From DAOOVD01 sp035369845 (GTDB lineage Bacteria; Bacillota; Desulfotomaculia; Desulfotomaculales; Pelotomaculaceae), in assembly GCA_035369845.1 (NCBI GenBank), contig DAOOVD010000015.1, positions 1 through 48,183 on the forward strand: a DNA stretch of 48,183 nucleotides, given 5' to 3'. Below are positions 36,763-45,340 of this stretch, in pieces. A program made the translations under genes and the position numbers. The stretch's first letter is position 1. Each line of letters starts with the position of its first letter. Below the pieces are notes generated by a model. It was not told where the DNA came from and ran no database searches. It saw only the letters and a program-made list of their open reading frames with translations.

Positions 36763-39666
36763 ATGCCGGAAGGACTGGAAAATTTTTTACAAGCGGCAGC
36801 CGCGGCGGCAAGCGGCAGCCGGCCCTTTTTGCTGGCCGGACCGGACGCGGCCTGGATTGTCCGGGGAGGGCCGGCCGACATTTTCGCCGTCGATGTGCGG
36901 GACGGCCAGCCGGCTGGCAGGCGGGAGCACCTCTTCCGGGCCGAACCCGGCTCGATTCTGTTCAGCCTGGATCCGGAACGCTACGGCAAGGGAATCGGGC
37001 TTGTGGCGGTGGGCAAGGAAGCCTCCTTCCTGAAAACTGACGTCACCGGCCTGCGGCAGGCCGCCAGCGATCCACGGCACGCCGGAGAAGTCGCCCGCCT
37101 GATCGACAACTGGGTGGAAGGCCTGGCCGCAGGCATCTGCCGGGAAGTCCCTCCCATCACTTACCGGGAACTGCAGCCGGGAGAGGTAACCGTCGGGGAG
37201 GAACTGCCCCTGCGGCCCAGGCGCAAAGTGCTCTGGGTGTGTCATGAGGAGAGCGATCTGGCCGGCCTGTCCATGCTTCTTACCAGCATCAGCACGGTGG
37301 TAAAGAGAGACGCGTTCTTCCCCGTCACCGCCTACACCTGGCTCTACTCCATCGGCGAAAACCGGATTAAAGTGCTGGACACGGCCGGCTTTCTTCAGCA
37401 GGACACGGACTGGTCCGGCCTGGAGGAATTCCACAAGCTGGTCCTCGACATCATCGCCCTGAACCGGAAGCAGGCCCGGCTGGACGAGGGCCTTCTGCTG
37501 GACAAAAAAACCGGCCAGGAGCTGGCTTTCGCCCGGAAGGCACTGACCCGCCTGGCCGCTTCGGTGCAAACCGGGCGAAAAAAACCCGGGGCGGATCACG
37601 ACGGCGGCAACGCCATGCTGCAGTCTTGCATTGCGGCGGGCGAAGCGGCCGGCATCAAGATAGTCGCCCCACCCTTTTCCCGCGACGGCCGCAGCAGGGA
37701 CCCGCTGGGCGACATCGCCAGGGCTTCCCGGGTCAGGACCCGCCGGGTGTCGCTCGGCGGAGAGTGGTGGACCCAGGACGGCGGGCCCATGGTGGCATTC
37801 ATGAAGGAAGACGAACGGCCGGTAGCCCTCCTGCCCGCTTCTCCCCGCTCCTACACCCTTTATGACCCGGGGGAGGGAAAAACCCTGCCCGTAACTGCCG
37901 AAACTGCCCGCCAGCTTAAATTATCAGCCTACAGTTTTTTCCGGCCTTTTCCGGCCCGCGCCCTCTCCCTGTGGGACCTGATAAAATTTTGCGCCGGCAG
38001 CGGCTGGAAGAACGACGTGGCGACGGTGGCGCTGACGGGCGCGGCCGGCGGCCTCCTGGCCCTGGCCCTGCCGGTCGCCACCGGCTTCCTTTTCGACAGC
38101 ATCATCCCCGGCGCGGAACGAGGACTGCTCCTCCAGACGGTCCTGTTCCTGCTGGCCGCGGCGGCCGCAGTCTCCCTGTTTAAAATGACCGGGGAAGTGG
38201 CGCTGCTCCGCATTGAGGGAAAGATCGCCGTTTCCCTGGAGGCCGGCCTGCTGGACCGGCTGTTAAGCCTGCCGCTGCCCTTTTTCCGCCGTTATTCCGC
38301 CGGCGATCTGGCGGTCCGGGCCGGCAGCGTCAAAATTGTTATCGGCAATATTTTCCAGACGGGCATTTCCTCTTTGCTGGGCGGTATTTTCTCTCTTTTC
38401 AACCTGGCCCTGCTGCTCTTTTACGACGTCAGGCTGGCCCTGGTGGCCGCGGCCCTGGTGCTGGCGGCCGTCGCCGTAACCCTTTTTCTCAGCCTGGGGC
38501 AATTGCGCTATCAAAAAGAACTGGCTGAAATCCAGGGGAAAGTTTCGTCCCTGGTGATGCAGGTGCTGGGCGGGATTGCCAAGTTCCGCGTGGCCGGGGC
38601 GGAAAACAGGGCTTTCTACCTTTGGGCGGGCGAGTTTGCCCGGCAGCGCCGGGTGAGCTTCCGGGCCCGCCTCAACGCCGGCTGTCTCACCATGTTCAAC
38701 GCGGTGTTCCCGCCCGTAACTTCGCTGGTTATCTTCGCCGCCTACGCCTCCACGGCCGGGTCCGGCCTTTCCACCGGCCGCTTCCTGGCCTTCAACGCCG
38801 CTTTCGGAGGGTTTCTAGCCTCCATGCTGGCCCTTTCCTCGACGGTTCTCCAGCTCCTGAGCATCGTACCGGCTTACGAACGGGCGCGGCCGATTCTGGA
38901 AACGGCGCCGGAGGTGGACGAGAGCAAGGCCGATCCCGGTGAGTTGAAGGGAGACATCGAAGTGAGCCACGTCTACTTCAGCTACGGCCCCGACGACCCC
39001 CCGGTGCTGAAGGACGTGTCCATACGCGTCCGGCCGGGCGAATTCGTGGCCGTAGTGGGGCCGTCGGGGAGCGGCAAGAGCACCCTCCTGCGGCTGCTGC
39101 TGGGCCTTGACCGGCCTCATTCCGGGGCCGTGTACTACGACGGCCAGGACCTGGCGGGCCTGGACGTGCGGGCCGTGCGTTCCCGGTGCGGCGTTGTAGT
39201 CCAGAACAGCCAGCTCATGGCCGGGGACATCTTCACCAATATCGCCGGGCTGGCCAACCTGACCATGAACGACGCCTGGGAAGCCGCCCGCATGGCCGGC
39301 ATCGACGAAGAAATCCGCCAGATGCCAATGGGCATGTTTACCATGATCAGCGAAGGGGCCGCCAACATTTCCGGCGGGCAGAGGCAGCGCCTGCTCATCG
39401 CCAGGGCCCTGGTCAAAAAGCCGCGCATCGTCTTCTTCGACGAGGCCACCAGCGCCCTGGACAATCACACCCAGGCCATCGTCAGCCGCAGCCTGGAAAA
39501 GCTGCAGGCCACCCGGGTGGTGATCGCCCACCGCCTGAGCACCATTATCAACGCCGACCGGATCTACGTGCTGGACCAGGGACGGGTGGTCCAGAGCGGC
39601 AGTTACGAACAACTGATGCGGGAGGAGGGATTGTTCGCCGCCATGGCCAGGCGCCAGCTGGCCTGA
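36763..39666 (+). CDS. NHLM-system second ABC transporter with large N-terminal region
   Basis: 967 residues; ACGGAGG precedes ATG 36763. The first 110 residues (FLLAGPDAAWIVRGGPADIF ... RAEPGSILFSL) form a small cupin/cNMP-like barrel typical of the family. Residues about 110-380 are a family-specific soluble region ending in GGEWWTQDGGPMVAF and SPRSYTLYDP. The membrane domain lies at about 410-690. The ATPase has GPSGSGKSTLLRLLL, NISGGQRQRLLIARAL and IVFFDEATSALD. There is no C39 peptidase here; with the preceding protein it probably forms a heterodimeric exporter. The family is named in NHLM clusters. Confidence 0.9.
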   Translation: MPEGLENFLQAAAAAASGSRPFLLAGPDAAWIVRGGPADIFAVDVRDGQPAGRREHLFRAEPGSILFSLDPERYGKGIGLVAVGKEASFLKTDVTGLRQAASDPRHAGEVARLIDNWVEGLAAGICREVPPITYRELQPGEVTVGEELPLRPRRKVLWVCHEESDLAGLSMLLTSISTVVKRDAFFPVTAYTWLYSIGENRIKVLDTAGFLQQDTDWSGLEEFHKLVLDIIALNRKQARLDEGLLLDKKTGQELAFARKALTRLAASVQTGRKKPGADHDGGNAMLQSCIAAGEAAGIKIVAPPFSRDGRSRDPLGDIARASRVRTRRVSLGGEWWTQDGGPMVAFMKEDERPVALLPASPRSYTLYDPGEGKTLPVTAETARQLKLSAYSFFRPFPARALSLWDLIKFCAGSGWKNDVATVALTGAAGGLLALALPVATGFLFDSIIPGAERGLLLQTVLFLLAAAAAVSLFKMTGEVALLRIEGKIAVSLEAGLLDRLLSLPLPFFRRYSAGDLAVRAGSVKIVIGNIFQTGISSLLGGIFSLFNLALLLFYDVRLALVAAALVLAAVAVTLFLSLGQLRYQKELAEIQGKVSSLVMQVLGGIAKFRVAGAENRAFYLWAGEFARQRRVSFRARLNAGCLTMFNAVFPPVTSLVIFAAYASTAGSGLSTGRFLAFNAAFGGFLASMLALSSTVLQLLSIVPAYERARPILETAPEVDESKADPGELKGDIEVSHVYFSYGPDDPPVLKDVSIRVRPGEFVAVVGPSGSGKSTLLRLLLGLDRPHSGAVYYDGQDLAGLDVRAVRSRCGVVVQNSQLMAGDIFTNIAGLANLTMNDAWEAARMAGIDEEIRQMPMGMFTMISEGAANISGGQRQRLLIARALVKKPRIVFFDEATSALDNHTQAIVSRSLEKLQATRVVIAHRLSTIINADRIYVLDQGRVVQSGSYEQLMREEGLFAAMARRQLA

Positions 39667-39773
39667 TGAGCTATTTGCGGGCGGGTTTTCCGGCAGGCTC
39701 CCATACGCCTTGTGCGGCGCCGGCATTTAAGGAAGAAAAAGCAGTTTTATGGAAAGGCTGGGATGAAAGATAA
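39666..39773 (+). CDS. Possible 35-residue coupled peptide
   Basis: ATG 39666 overlaps the TGA of the exporter (TGATG) and the frame runs 35 codons (MSYLRAGFPAGSHTPCAAPA ... to TAA 39773). No independent ribosome binding site; translation would rely on coupling. No leader-peptide signature is seen. Low confidence; included because NHLM cargo is otherwise absent. Confidence 0.2.
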   Translation: MSYLRAGFPAGSHTPCAAPAFKEEKAVLWKGWDER

Positions 39774-39781
39774 AAGACATT

Positions 39782-41128
39782 TTGGATCTTCTGATTACCC
39801 TGATCAAGAACATGTCGGTCATCATCGTCATGGCGTATGTGATAACCAGGAGCCGGCTGTTTGCCTCCGTCTTAAAAGGAGAGCTCGATTTGAGAAACCG
39901 GCTGTGGCTGATCCTGATCTTCGGCCTTTTCTCCATTTACGGCACTCTGAGCGGCATTCAGATCATGAGCGCCATTGCCAACATAAGAGATCTGGGACCG
40001 ATGATCGCCGGCCTGCTGGGCGGTCCTGTTGCCGGCCTGGGAGCCGGGCTCATCGGAGCGGCGCACCGGTACTCCCTGGGCGGCATTACCGCCCTTCCCT
40101 GCACCGTTTCCACCCTCCTTGCCGGTCTGGCCGGCGGAGCGATATTCGTCCTGCGCCGGGGGCAGCTGCCCGGGGTGGCTCTGGCCGCGCTTTTCGCCGC
40201 CCTGATGGAGTCCCTGCACATGGGTCTGACCCTGCTTTTGACCCACCCTTACAGCGTTGCCCTCACCCTCGTAAAACAGCTTTCGCTGCCCATGATCCTG
40301 GCCAATTCACTGGGAATCGGCATCTTCATGTTTATCGCATTGAACCTGCTCAAAGAACGGGAAACCGAAGCCGCCAAAAAGCGCATAGAAGGAGAGCTGC
40401 AGGTTGCCCGGGAAATTCAGATGAGCATCGTGCCCAAAATTTTTCCGCCCTTCCCCAACAGAACCGAGTTCGATATCCACGCCATTCTCGAACCGGCCAG
40501 GGAAGTGGGGGGGGATTTATACGATTTTTTCCTGTTAAACGACGATACTCTTTGTTTTCTGGTGGGCGACGTCTCCGGCAAGGGAGTGCCGGCGTCTTTA
40601 TTCATGGCTGTCACCAAGACCCTGTTGAAAGCCGGGGCGCACGAAGCGGCGGCGCCCGACCAAATTCTGTGCGACGTAAACAATGAACTGTGCGCGGATA
40701 ACGATTCGGCCATGTTTGTCACGGTTTTTCTTGGCATCCTGCACATTCCTACAGGTCAGGTAAACTGCAGCAATGCGGGGCACAACCGGCCCTTTATCAT
40801 CAGAGCGGACGGCCGCGTGGAAATGCTCCCGAAAACGCGGGGGATCGCCCTGGGGGTGATGGAGGGATTTTCATTTGCTTCCTGCGATTTCACCCTGCAA
40901 AAGGGAGATTCCATCCTGCTCTATACCGACGGGATAAGCGAAGCCATGAACCGGGCGGGAGAGCTTTTCGGCGAAGAAAGAATGGCAGAGATTATCAAAA
41001 AGAACAGCAACGCTGACGCCGCCGGAATGACCGGGGCATTGAGAGATGCGGTCCGGGACTTTGCCGGCGGGGCGGAACAGTCCGACGACATTACCGTTAT
41101 GGCGCTCAAGTACCTGGCTTCCGGTTAA
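39782..41128 (+). CDS. Membrane SpoIIE-type PP2C phosphatase with 5TM sensor
   Basis: 448 residues from TTG 39782; the ribosome binding site is weak. Residues about 1-195 hold six hydrophobic segments, including LVLGLLGGPVAG-like GPMIAGLLGGPVAGLGAGLI and ALMESLHMGLTLLL, matching the 5TM-5TMR_LYT sensor domain. A linker helix (EGELQVAREIQMSIVP) leads to the PP2C domain: EVGGDLYDFF, GDVSGKGVPASLFM, NAGHNRPF, DGISEAMN and DDITVMAL carry the metal Asp/Gly set. It should dephosphorylate an RsbV-like STAS protein; the only one in view is encoded at 32278. Its place in the NHLM operon ties the switch to export. Confidence 0.92.
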   Translation: MDLLITLIKNMSVIIVMAYVITRSRLFASVLKGELDLRNRLWLILIFGLFSIYGTLSGIQIMSAIANIRDLGPMIAGLLGGPVAGLGAGLIGAAHRYSLGGITALPCTVSTLLAGLAGGAIFVLRRGQLPGVALAALFAALMESLHMGLTLLLTHPYSVALTLVKQLSLPMILANSLGIGIFMFIALNLLKERETEAAKKRIEGELQVAREIQMSIVPKIFPPFPNRTEFDIHAILEPAREVGGDLYDFFLLNDDTLCFLVGDVSGKGVPASLFMAVTKTLLKAGAHEAAAPDQILCDVNNELCADNDSAMFVTVFLGILHIPTGQVNCSNAGHNRPFIIRADGRVEMLPKTRGIALGVMEGFSFASCDFTLQKGDSILLYTDGISEAMNRAGELFGEERMAEIIKKNSNADAAGMTGALRDAVRDFAGGAEQSDDITVMALKYLASG

Positions 41129-41171
41129 AGAAGAAGAGAGGGAAAACTTCGTTTCGAGGAGGTTTTTGCTG

Positions 41172-42233
41172 TTGTTGGCCCAGATTGCGGAAAAGGTTTC
41201 GGGGCCGGCAGGTCAAAAAATCCACCCGCGGGAGGTGGAAAGGGTGATCGGGGCGCTGCTGGTTTCTTCCGAGTTTTGGCGGGTAGTTGCCTTGAGCCGC
41301 CTGCCGGCGGAGACGGCGGCGGAAATTATCAAAGCGCTGATCGACGTTGGGCTGGCGGTCCAGGAGGACGGCGCCCTGCGCCTCACGCCCGGCGGAAATG
41401 CTCAGGCACGGGCCCGGGGAATAGTTCCTCCCGGCGGGCAAACGTGCCCGGAGTGCACCGGACGAGGGATCAACATGCGGTCCTATGCGGAACTTCTCGC
41501 TAAGTTCAAAGAACTGGTTCAAAACCGACCGAACGCCGTTCCGGAATACAACCAGGCATACGTCACTCCGGAGACTACGGTAGCGCGCCTGGCCCTGCTG
41601 ACCGCCAAAGGAGACCTCCAGGACAAGTCTTTAATCATTTTGGGCGATGACGATCTGGAGAGCATCGCCGCCGCTTTAAGCGGGCTGCCCAGGCGGGTGG
41701 TCGTGCTGGAGATCGATCCCCGGCTGACCGGCTTCATAATAACGCTGGCCGAAACTCACCGCCTGGCGATCGAGGTCTACCGGCAGGATCTCCGGAAGCG
41801 GCTGCCCGCCGAACTTTGCTGCCAATTCGACACTTTTCTTACCGACCCGCCGGAAACCGTTTACGGCATGGAACTTTTTCTTACCCGCGGGCTGACCGCC
41901 CTGAAAGGCCCTTGCTGCGCGGGTTACTTCGGGTTAACCCACGCTGAATCTTCCCTGGCGGAATGGCTAACGATCCAGCAAATCCTCGCCGGCAAACTCA
42001 GGGTTGTGGTCACCGATATTATTCATAACTTTAACGAATACGTGACTTCTGGCTACCTGCTGGAAAGCGCCCGGAAAGATTTGAGCTTTGTACAGGTCAG
42101 CCCCCGGGCGAACTGGTACTTTTCCTCCATGTACCGGATCGAAACTCTGGTGGATTATAAGCAGGAAAACCGGGACAGAGAAGATCTGGCCCTCTACCCC
42201 GGCGAAAACTCATCCTTACGCAGTTCCCAATGA
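41172..42233 (+). CDS. bpsA: Branched-chain polyamine synthase BpsA (N4-bis(aminopropyl)spermidine synthase)
   Basis: 353 residues if begun at TTG 41172, 9 bases after GAGGAGG; the frame runs back to 41046 inside the phosphatase gene. The N-terminal winged-helix-like part (REVERVIGALLVSSEFWRVV) is followed by CPECTGRG, then a Rossmann aminopropyltransferase core: LIILGDDDLESIAAAL, VVVLEIDPRL, FDTFLTDPPETVYG. The GDDD and DPPET motifs are hallmarks of BpsA/DUF43. It adds aminopropyl groups from decarboxylated SAM to spermidine, giving branched polyamines known from thermophiles, where they stabilise nucleic acids. No SAM decarboxylase is nearby. Why it is in this operon is unclear. Confidence 0.88.
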   Translation: MLAQIAEKVSGPAGQKIHPREVERVIGALLVSSEFWRVVALSRLPAETAAEIIKALIDVGLAVQEDGALRLTPGGNAQARARGIVPPGGQTCPECTGRGINMRSYAELLAKFKELVQNRPNAVPEYNQAYVTPETTVARLALLTAKGDLQDKSLIILGDDDLESIAAALSGLPRRVVVLEIDPRLTGFIITLAETHRLAIEVYRQDLRKRLPAELCCQFDTFLTDPPETVYGMELFLTRGLTALKGPCCAGYFGLTHAESSLAEWLTIQQILAGKLRVVVTDIIHNFNEYVTSGYLLESARKDLSFVQVSPRANWYFSSMYRIETLVDYKQENRDREDLALYPGENSSLRSSQ

Positions 42234-42277
42234 CGGGCCGGCGTTCTTTCGATTACTTGTTACCCAAAGGAACAGGA

Positions 42278-45200
42278 TTAACCGGCTAGAATCACCATTT
42301 GCTCGAGCTTGCGCACCCGGGCGCTGATCGCCCGGATGAGGCCGATCCCGACTTCAGGGTACAACCGGCAAAGGCGCGCCAGCTCCCGGCCCTCAAGGGC
42401 CAACACCACGGCATCGCCCAGGATAACCTGGGCGCTTACCGGTGAAGGGGACTCGTCGAAAGCACTCGTATCGCCGATGAGCTCTTTAGGCCCCATGACC
42501 CCGATGGTGCCTTCACGCCCTGATTGGGATCGGGCGCTGATCTCGATGTGGCCGGCAAGCAGGAGATAAACGGTCTGGTTTTGCCTGCCCTCCGTCAGCA
42601 GGAAACTGCCGTCCGGCCAGGTTTCCACTCTGGCAACGCCGGCGATCAGCGCCAGTTCCTCAACAGAAAGGCCGGCGAAAAGGGGTGTTTCCTTCAATAA
42701 GAGTACCCGGTCCAGCAGTTCAAAATCACGCGCGGTTTCCATATCTTTTCGCTCCCTTCTTCGTTCGGCGGCAACCCAGATCTCCCGGAGCCAGTAATCA
42801 GCTTCGGCGGCCCCGGCCCGGAAAACGCCGGGGCACGGATCTTCTCTATCCAAACTGAGCGCGGACGTAAGGTGCCGCGCCAGGGTCCGGGAGAGACTCC
42901 GGTCGCCTATCCCTTCGGTCAATATCTCCAAAGCGTTGTCTCTTTTTTCCTCATTCTCCTCCTGCAAGGCCTTGCGTAAAACATTTACGGAGCTTTCCGA
43001 ACTGAGCCCGGCAAGGACCAGCCAGGAGGCCTCCAGCACTTCCGCCTCTATTTCCTTGATGCGCCGCCCGGCCAGATCGGCTAAATCGCAAGTCCCCATT
43101 TGGCGCAAAGCAGGTACCAGAGACAGCATCGACTGGACCTGCCCGACCCGGACTTTGCATTCATCAAGTACCAGCTTTTGCACATTCCGGTCAAACAAAA
43201 AATCTTGAAGAACTTTTATCAATACCTTCCAGGTGGAGAAAGGCGGATTTTGACTCAACTGCTCGATCAGAACCGGTAGAACGGCCGGACCCATATCCCG
43301 CAAGGCCTTTTCCACGGCGGCGCGGTACTCCAGATCGGCCGCCTGGTAAAGAGCAAGCATGGCGGGAACCGCACCTGTACTGCCAAGTCTTCCCAGGGCG
43401 GCCGCCGCCGCTGTTCGCAGGCGGGGCGCTTCCCTTTCCGCCAGCTTTGACGTTAACCAGGGAACAAACTGCTCACATTTACACTCGCCGATGACGGCGC
43501 AGGCCATTACCTCACCTTCAATACCGGCAGCCAGGCAACGCCCAATGACCTGCTCCGCTTTCCCCGCAGGCAATTGCCCGTCCAATCGAAGCAGGGCGAC
43601 AAGGGCGGCCTTGGCCACCTTTACCTCTAAATCATCCAGGGCCTCGTGCAAGCGGGACCGGGCCTGCTCCCGGACAAGCCCGGCGCCGGCAAGACATAAA
43701 ACAGCCTTTGCCCGCAAATCCGGATCCAGGTCCCGGGTACAGGCCAGCACCTGCTGCCACTCTTGCGGCCCGGCTTCGGCAGCCGGGAAGGACTGCAGGG
43801 CCGCCAGCCGTATTTTTCGGGATGCGTCCCCCAACAGCCGGGTCATTACCGGCAATCTGATCTTGCCCGGGCTATTCTTAAGCAGTTCCAGGGCCAAGCC
43901 CCGTTTGCGGTCGTCGGGTTGATGCAAAAAGCCCAGCACTGCCTCCAGAATTTCAGGCTTCACCAGGCTGCCGAGTGCCGCACCAACATTTGAAGATGCG
44001 TCATAGTAGCCGTACTTCACCGATGCAATTAATTCTCTCATGTACAGGTTCCGGGCCTGACCAGCCATCCAGACCAGGAACACCCCGATTAAGACCCCGG
44101 CAGCCGACAGCACAGGCAGACTAACCACACCGGCGGCATGGAGCAGGCTTAAGGCGCCCCCTCCCAACATGCCAACCAGGGTATAAAAACCCCCCGTTAA
44201 AAAACGGACACTGCTCCTTTCCCTCGGCGGCACAACGTTGAACACCAACTGGCACGACGGGTCGCCCAGATTCTCGATCAAGAGGCGGGTCAAAACCGTG
44301 CTTATAAAAACACCGCCCAGGGGCAGGTTCAAGGTAAAAAGCAAAACCGGGATCAAGAAACAAACCACCAGACCTACGGGCACTACCACCATAGTGAAGC
44401 CCACTCCCAGCCAGTTCATGAGCTTATTGAGCAGCCCCACCTCAATCACTACGGCGATGGTATTATATATGGCCATCAGAGTAGCGAAGAAGGCCATGAG
44501 TTGTTTTTCATCTGGAAAAAGAGATTCGGCGACGGTATTGTACTGGTAATCCATCAGGAAGTACAGGAGCATAAGACCGGTCAACAAGACCAGCAGCCGG
44601 CTTATAAAGGGAGATTTAAAGAAACACCGGAGGCTGTCTCCCAGATTTAAGGCCTCTTCCTCCATCGAAGATGCCAGGGGAACCAGATAGCGCCGTGAAC
44701 ATCCCCGCAAGGACAGGAAACCCCCGCCCAGGATGAGCGCCCACAGTAAATAGATGGCTTCTGTTCCCAGGGGCGCCAGCCAGTGGGCTGCCGCGCCGGA
44801 TACAATGCACCCGCCGGTATAGCAACCGGCGAGAAGCGGGAACAGCCGCCTGGCCTGCTGAGTCGTCGATATATCCGCCGCTATTTGCCAGATCAGGGGA
44901 GCCATTTGAAAATATATTACCGTGGTTGTCACCAGCAGAAACGGGTAAAATAAGCGGGGCGGGGCCAGGCCGCCCCAACGGGAGGCCGCTAAGATAAATG
45001 CATTGATCAAAACCAGCGACCCCATGGTTGCATAGGCGCGCTTGGCAAAGGCAGGCTTGGCCCAGACACCTGAAAAATGCGCAATCAAGCCGGTGGTAAG
45101 GAGTAAAACAATTGCTTCCAGCGCGTACATCGCGGGTAAAAGCTCTACCCCGTACCGCACGTTAAAAATAGACATAGCCGCGCTAAGGCCCATGACCTCC

Positions 45201-45292
45201 CCCATACCCAGGGCCCAAAACAGGGGAGCCATAACCAGCAGCTTGGAAACATCATTGCCCTGCAGGGACAAAATTTGCACAATTTTGGACAT
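42278..45292 (-). CDS. Npt-type (ATP/ADP translocase-like) transporter fused to HEAT repeats and a cNMP-binding domain
   Basis: 1004 residues from ATG 45292 (CCGGAG 6 bases upstream). Residues about 15-420 hold 11-12 membrane helices in the pattern of nucleotide transporters of the Npt/Tlc type (FLLVTTTVIYFQMAPLIWQI; LMDYQYNTVAESLFPDEKQL). Residues about 440-840 are a run of HEAT-like helix pairs (LRTAAAAALGRLGSTGAVPA; LEYRAAVEKALRDMGPAVLP). The C-terminal 120 residues are a cyclic-nucleotide-binding domain (FAGLSVEELALIAGVARVET ... LIGDTSAFDESPSPVSAQVI); the phosphate-binding cassette is degenerate. It could be a membrane sensor rather than a transporter. Convergent with bpsA, 44 bases apart. 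Confidence 0.85.
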   Translation of the reverse strand: MSKIVQILSLQGNDVSKLLVMAPLFWALGMGEVMGLSAAMSIFNVRYGVELLPAMYALEAIVLLLTTGLIAHFSGVWAKPAFAKRAYATMGSLVLINAFILAASRWGGLAPPRLFYPFLLVTTTVIYFQMAPLIWQIAADISTTQQARRLFPLLAGCYTGGCIVSGAAAHWLAPLGTEAIYLLWALILGGGFLSLRGCSRRYLVPLASSMEEEALNLGDSLRCFFKSPFISRLLVLLTGLMLLYFLMDYQYNTVAESLFPDEKQLMAFFATLMAIYNTIAVVIEVGLLNKLMNWLGVGFTMVVVPVGLVVCFLIPVLLFTLNLPLGGVFISTVLTRLLIENLGDPSCQLVFNVVPPRERSSVRFLTGGFYTLVGMLGGGALSLLHAAGVVSLPVLSAAGVLIGVFLVWMAGQARNLYMRELIASVKYGYYDASSNVGAALGSLVKPEILEAVLGFLHQPDDRKRGLALELLKNSPGKIRLPVMTRLLGDASRKIRLAALQSFPAAEAGPQEWQQVLACTRDLDPDLRAKAVLCLAGAGLVREQARSRLHEALDDLEVKVAKAALVALLRLDGQLPAGKAEQVIGRCLAAGIEGEVMACAVIGECKCEQFVPWLTSKLAEREAPRLRTAAAAALGRLGSTGAVPAMLALYQAADLEYRAAVEKALRDMGPAVLPVLIEQLSQNPPFSTWKVLIKVLQDFLFDRNVQKLVLDECKVRVGQVQSMLSLVPALRQMGTCDLADLAGRRIKEIEAEVLEASWLVLAGLSSESSVNVLRKALQEENEEKRDNALEILTEGIGDRSLSRTLARHLTSALSLDREDPCPGVFRAGAAEADYWLREIWVAAERRRERKDMETARDFELLDRVLLLKETPLFAGLSVEELALIAGVARVETWPDGSFLLTEGRQNQTVYLLLAGHIEISARSQSGREGTIGVMGPKELIGDTSAFDESPSPVSAQVILGDAVVLALEGRELARLCRLYPEVGIGLIRAISARVRKLEQMVILAG

Positions 45293-45340
45293 CGTTATCT
45301 CCGGCACAAATCCAACAGGTGATATCAGGCGAAATCAAAT

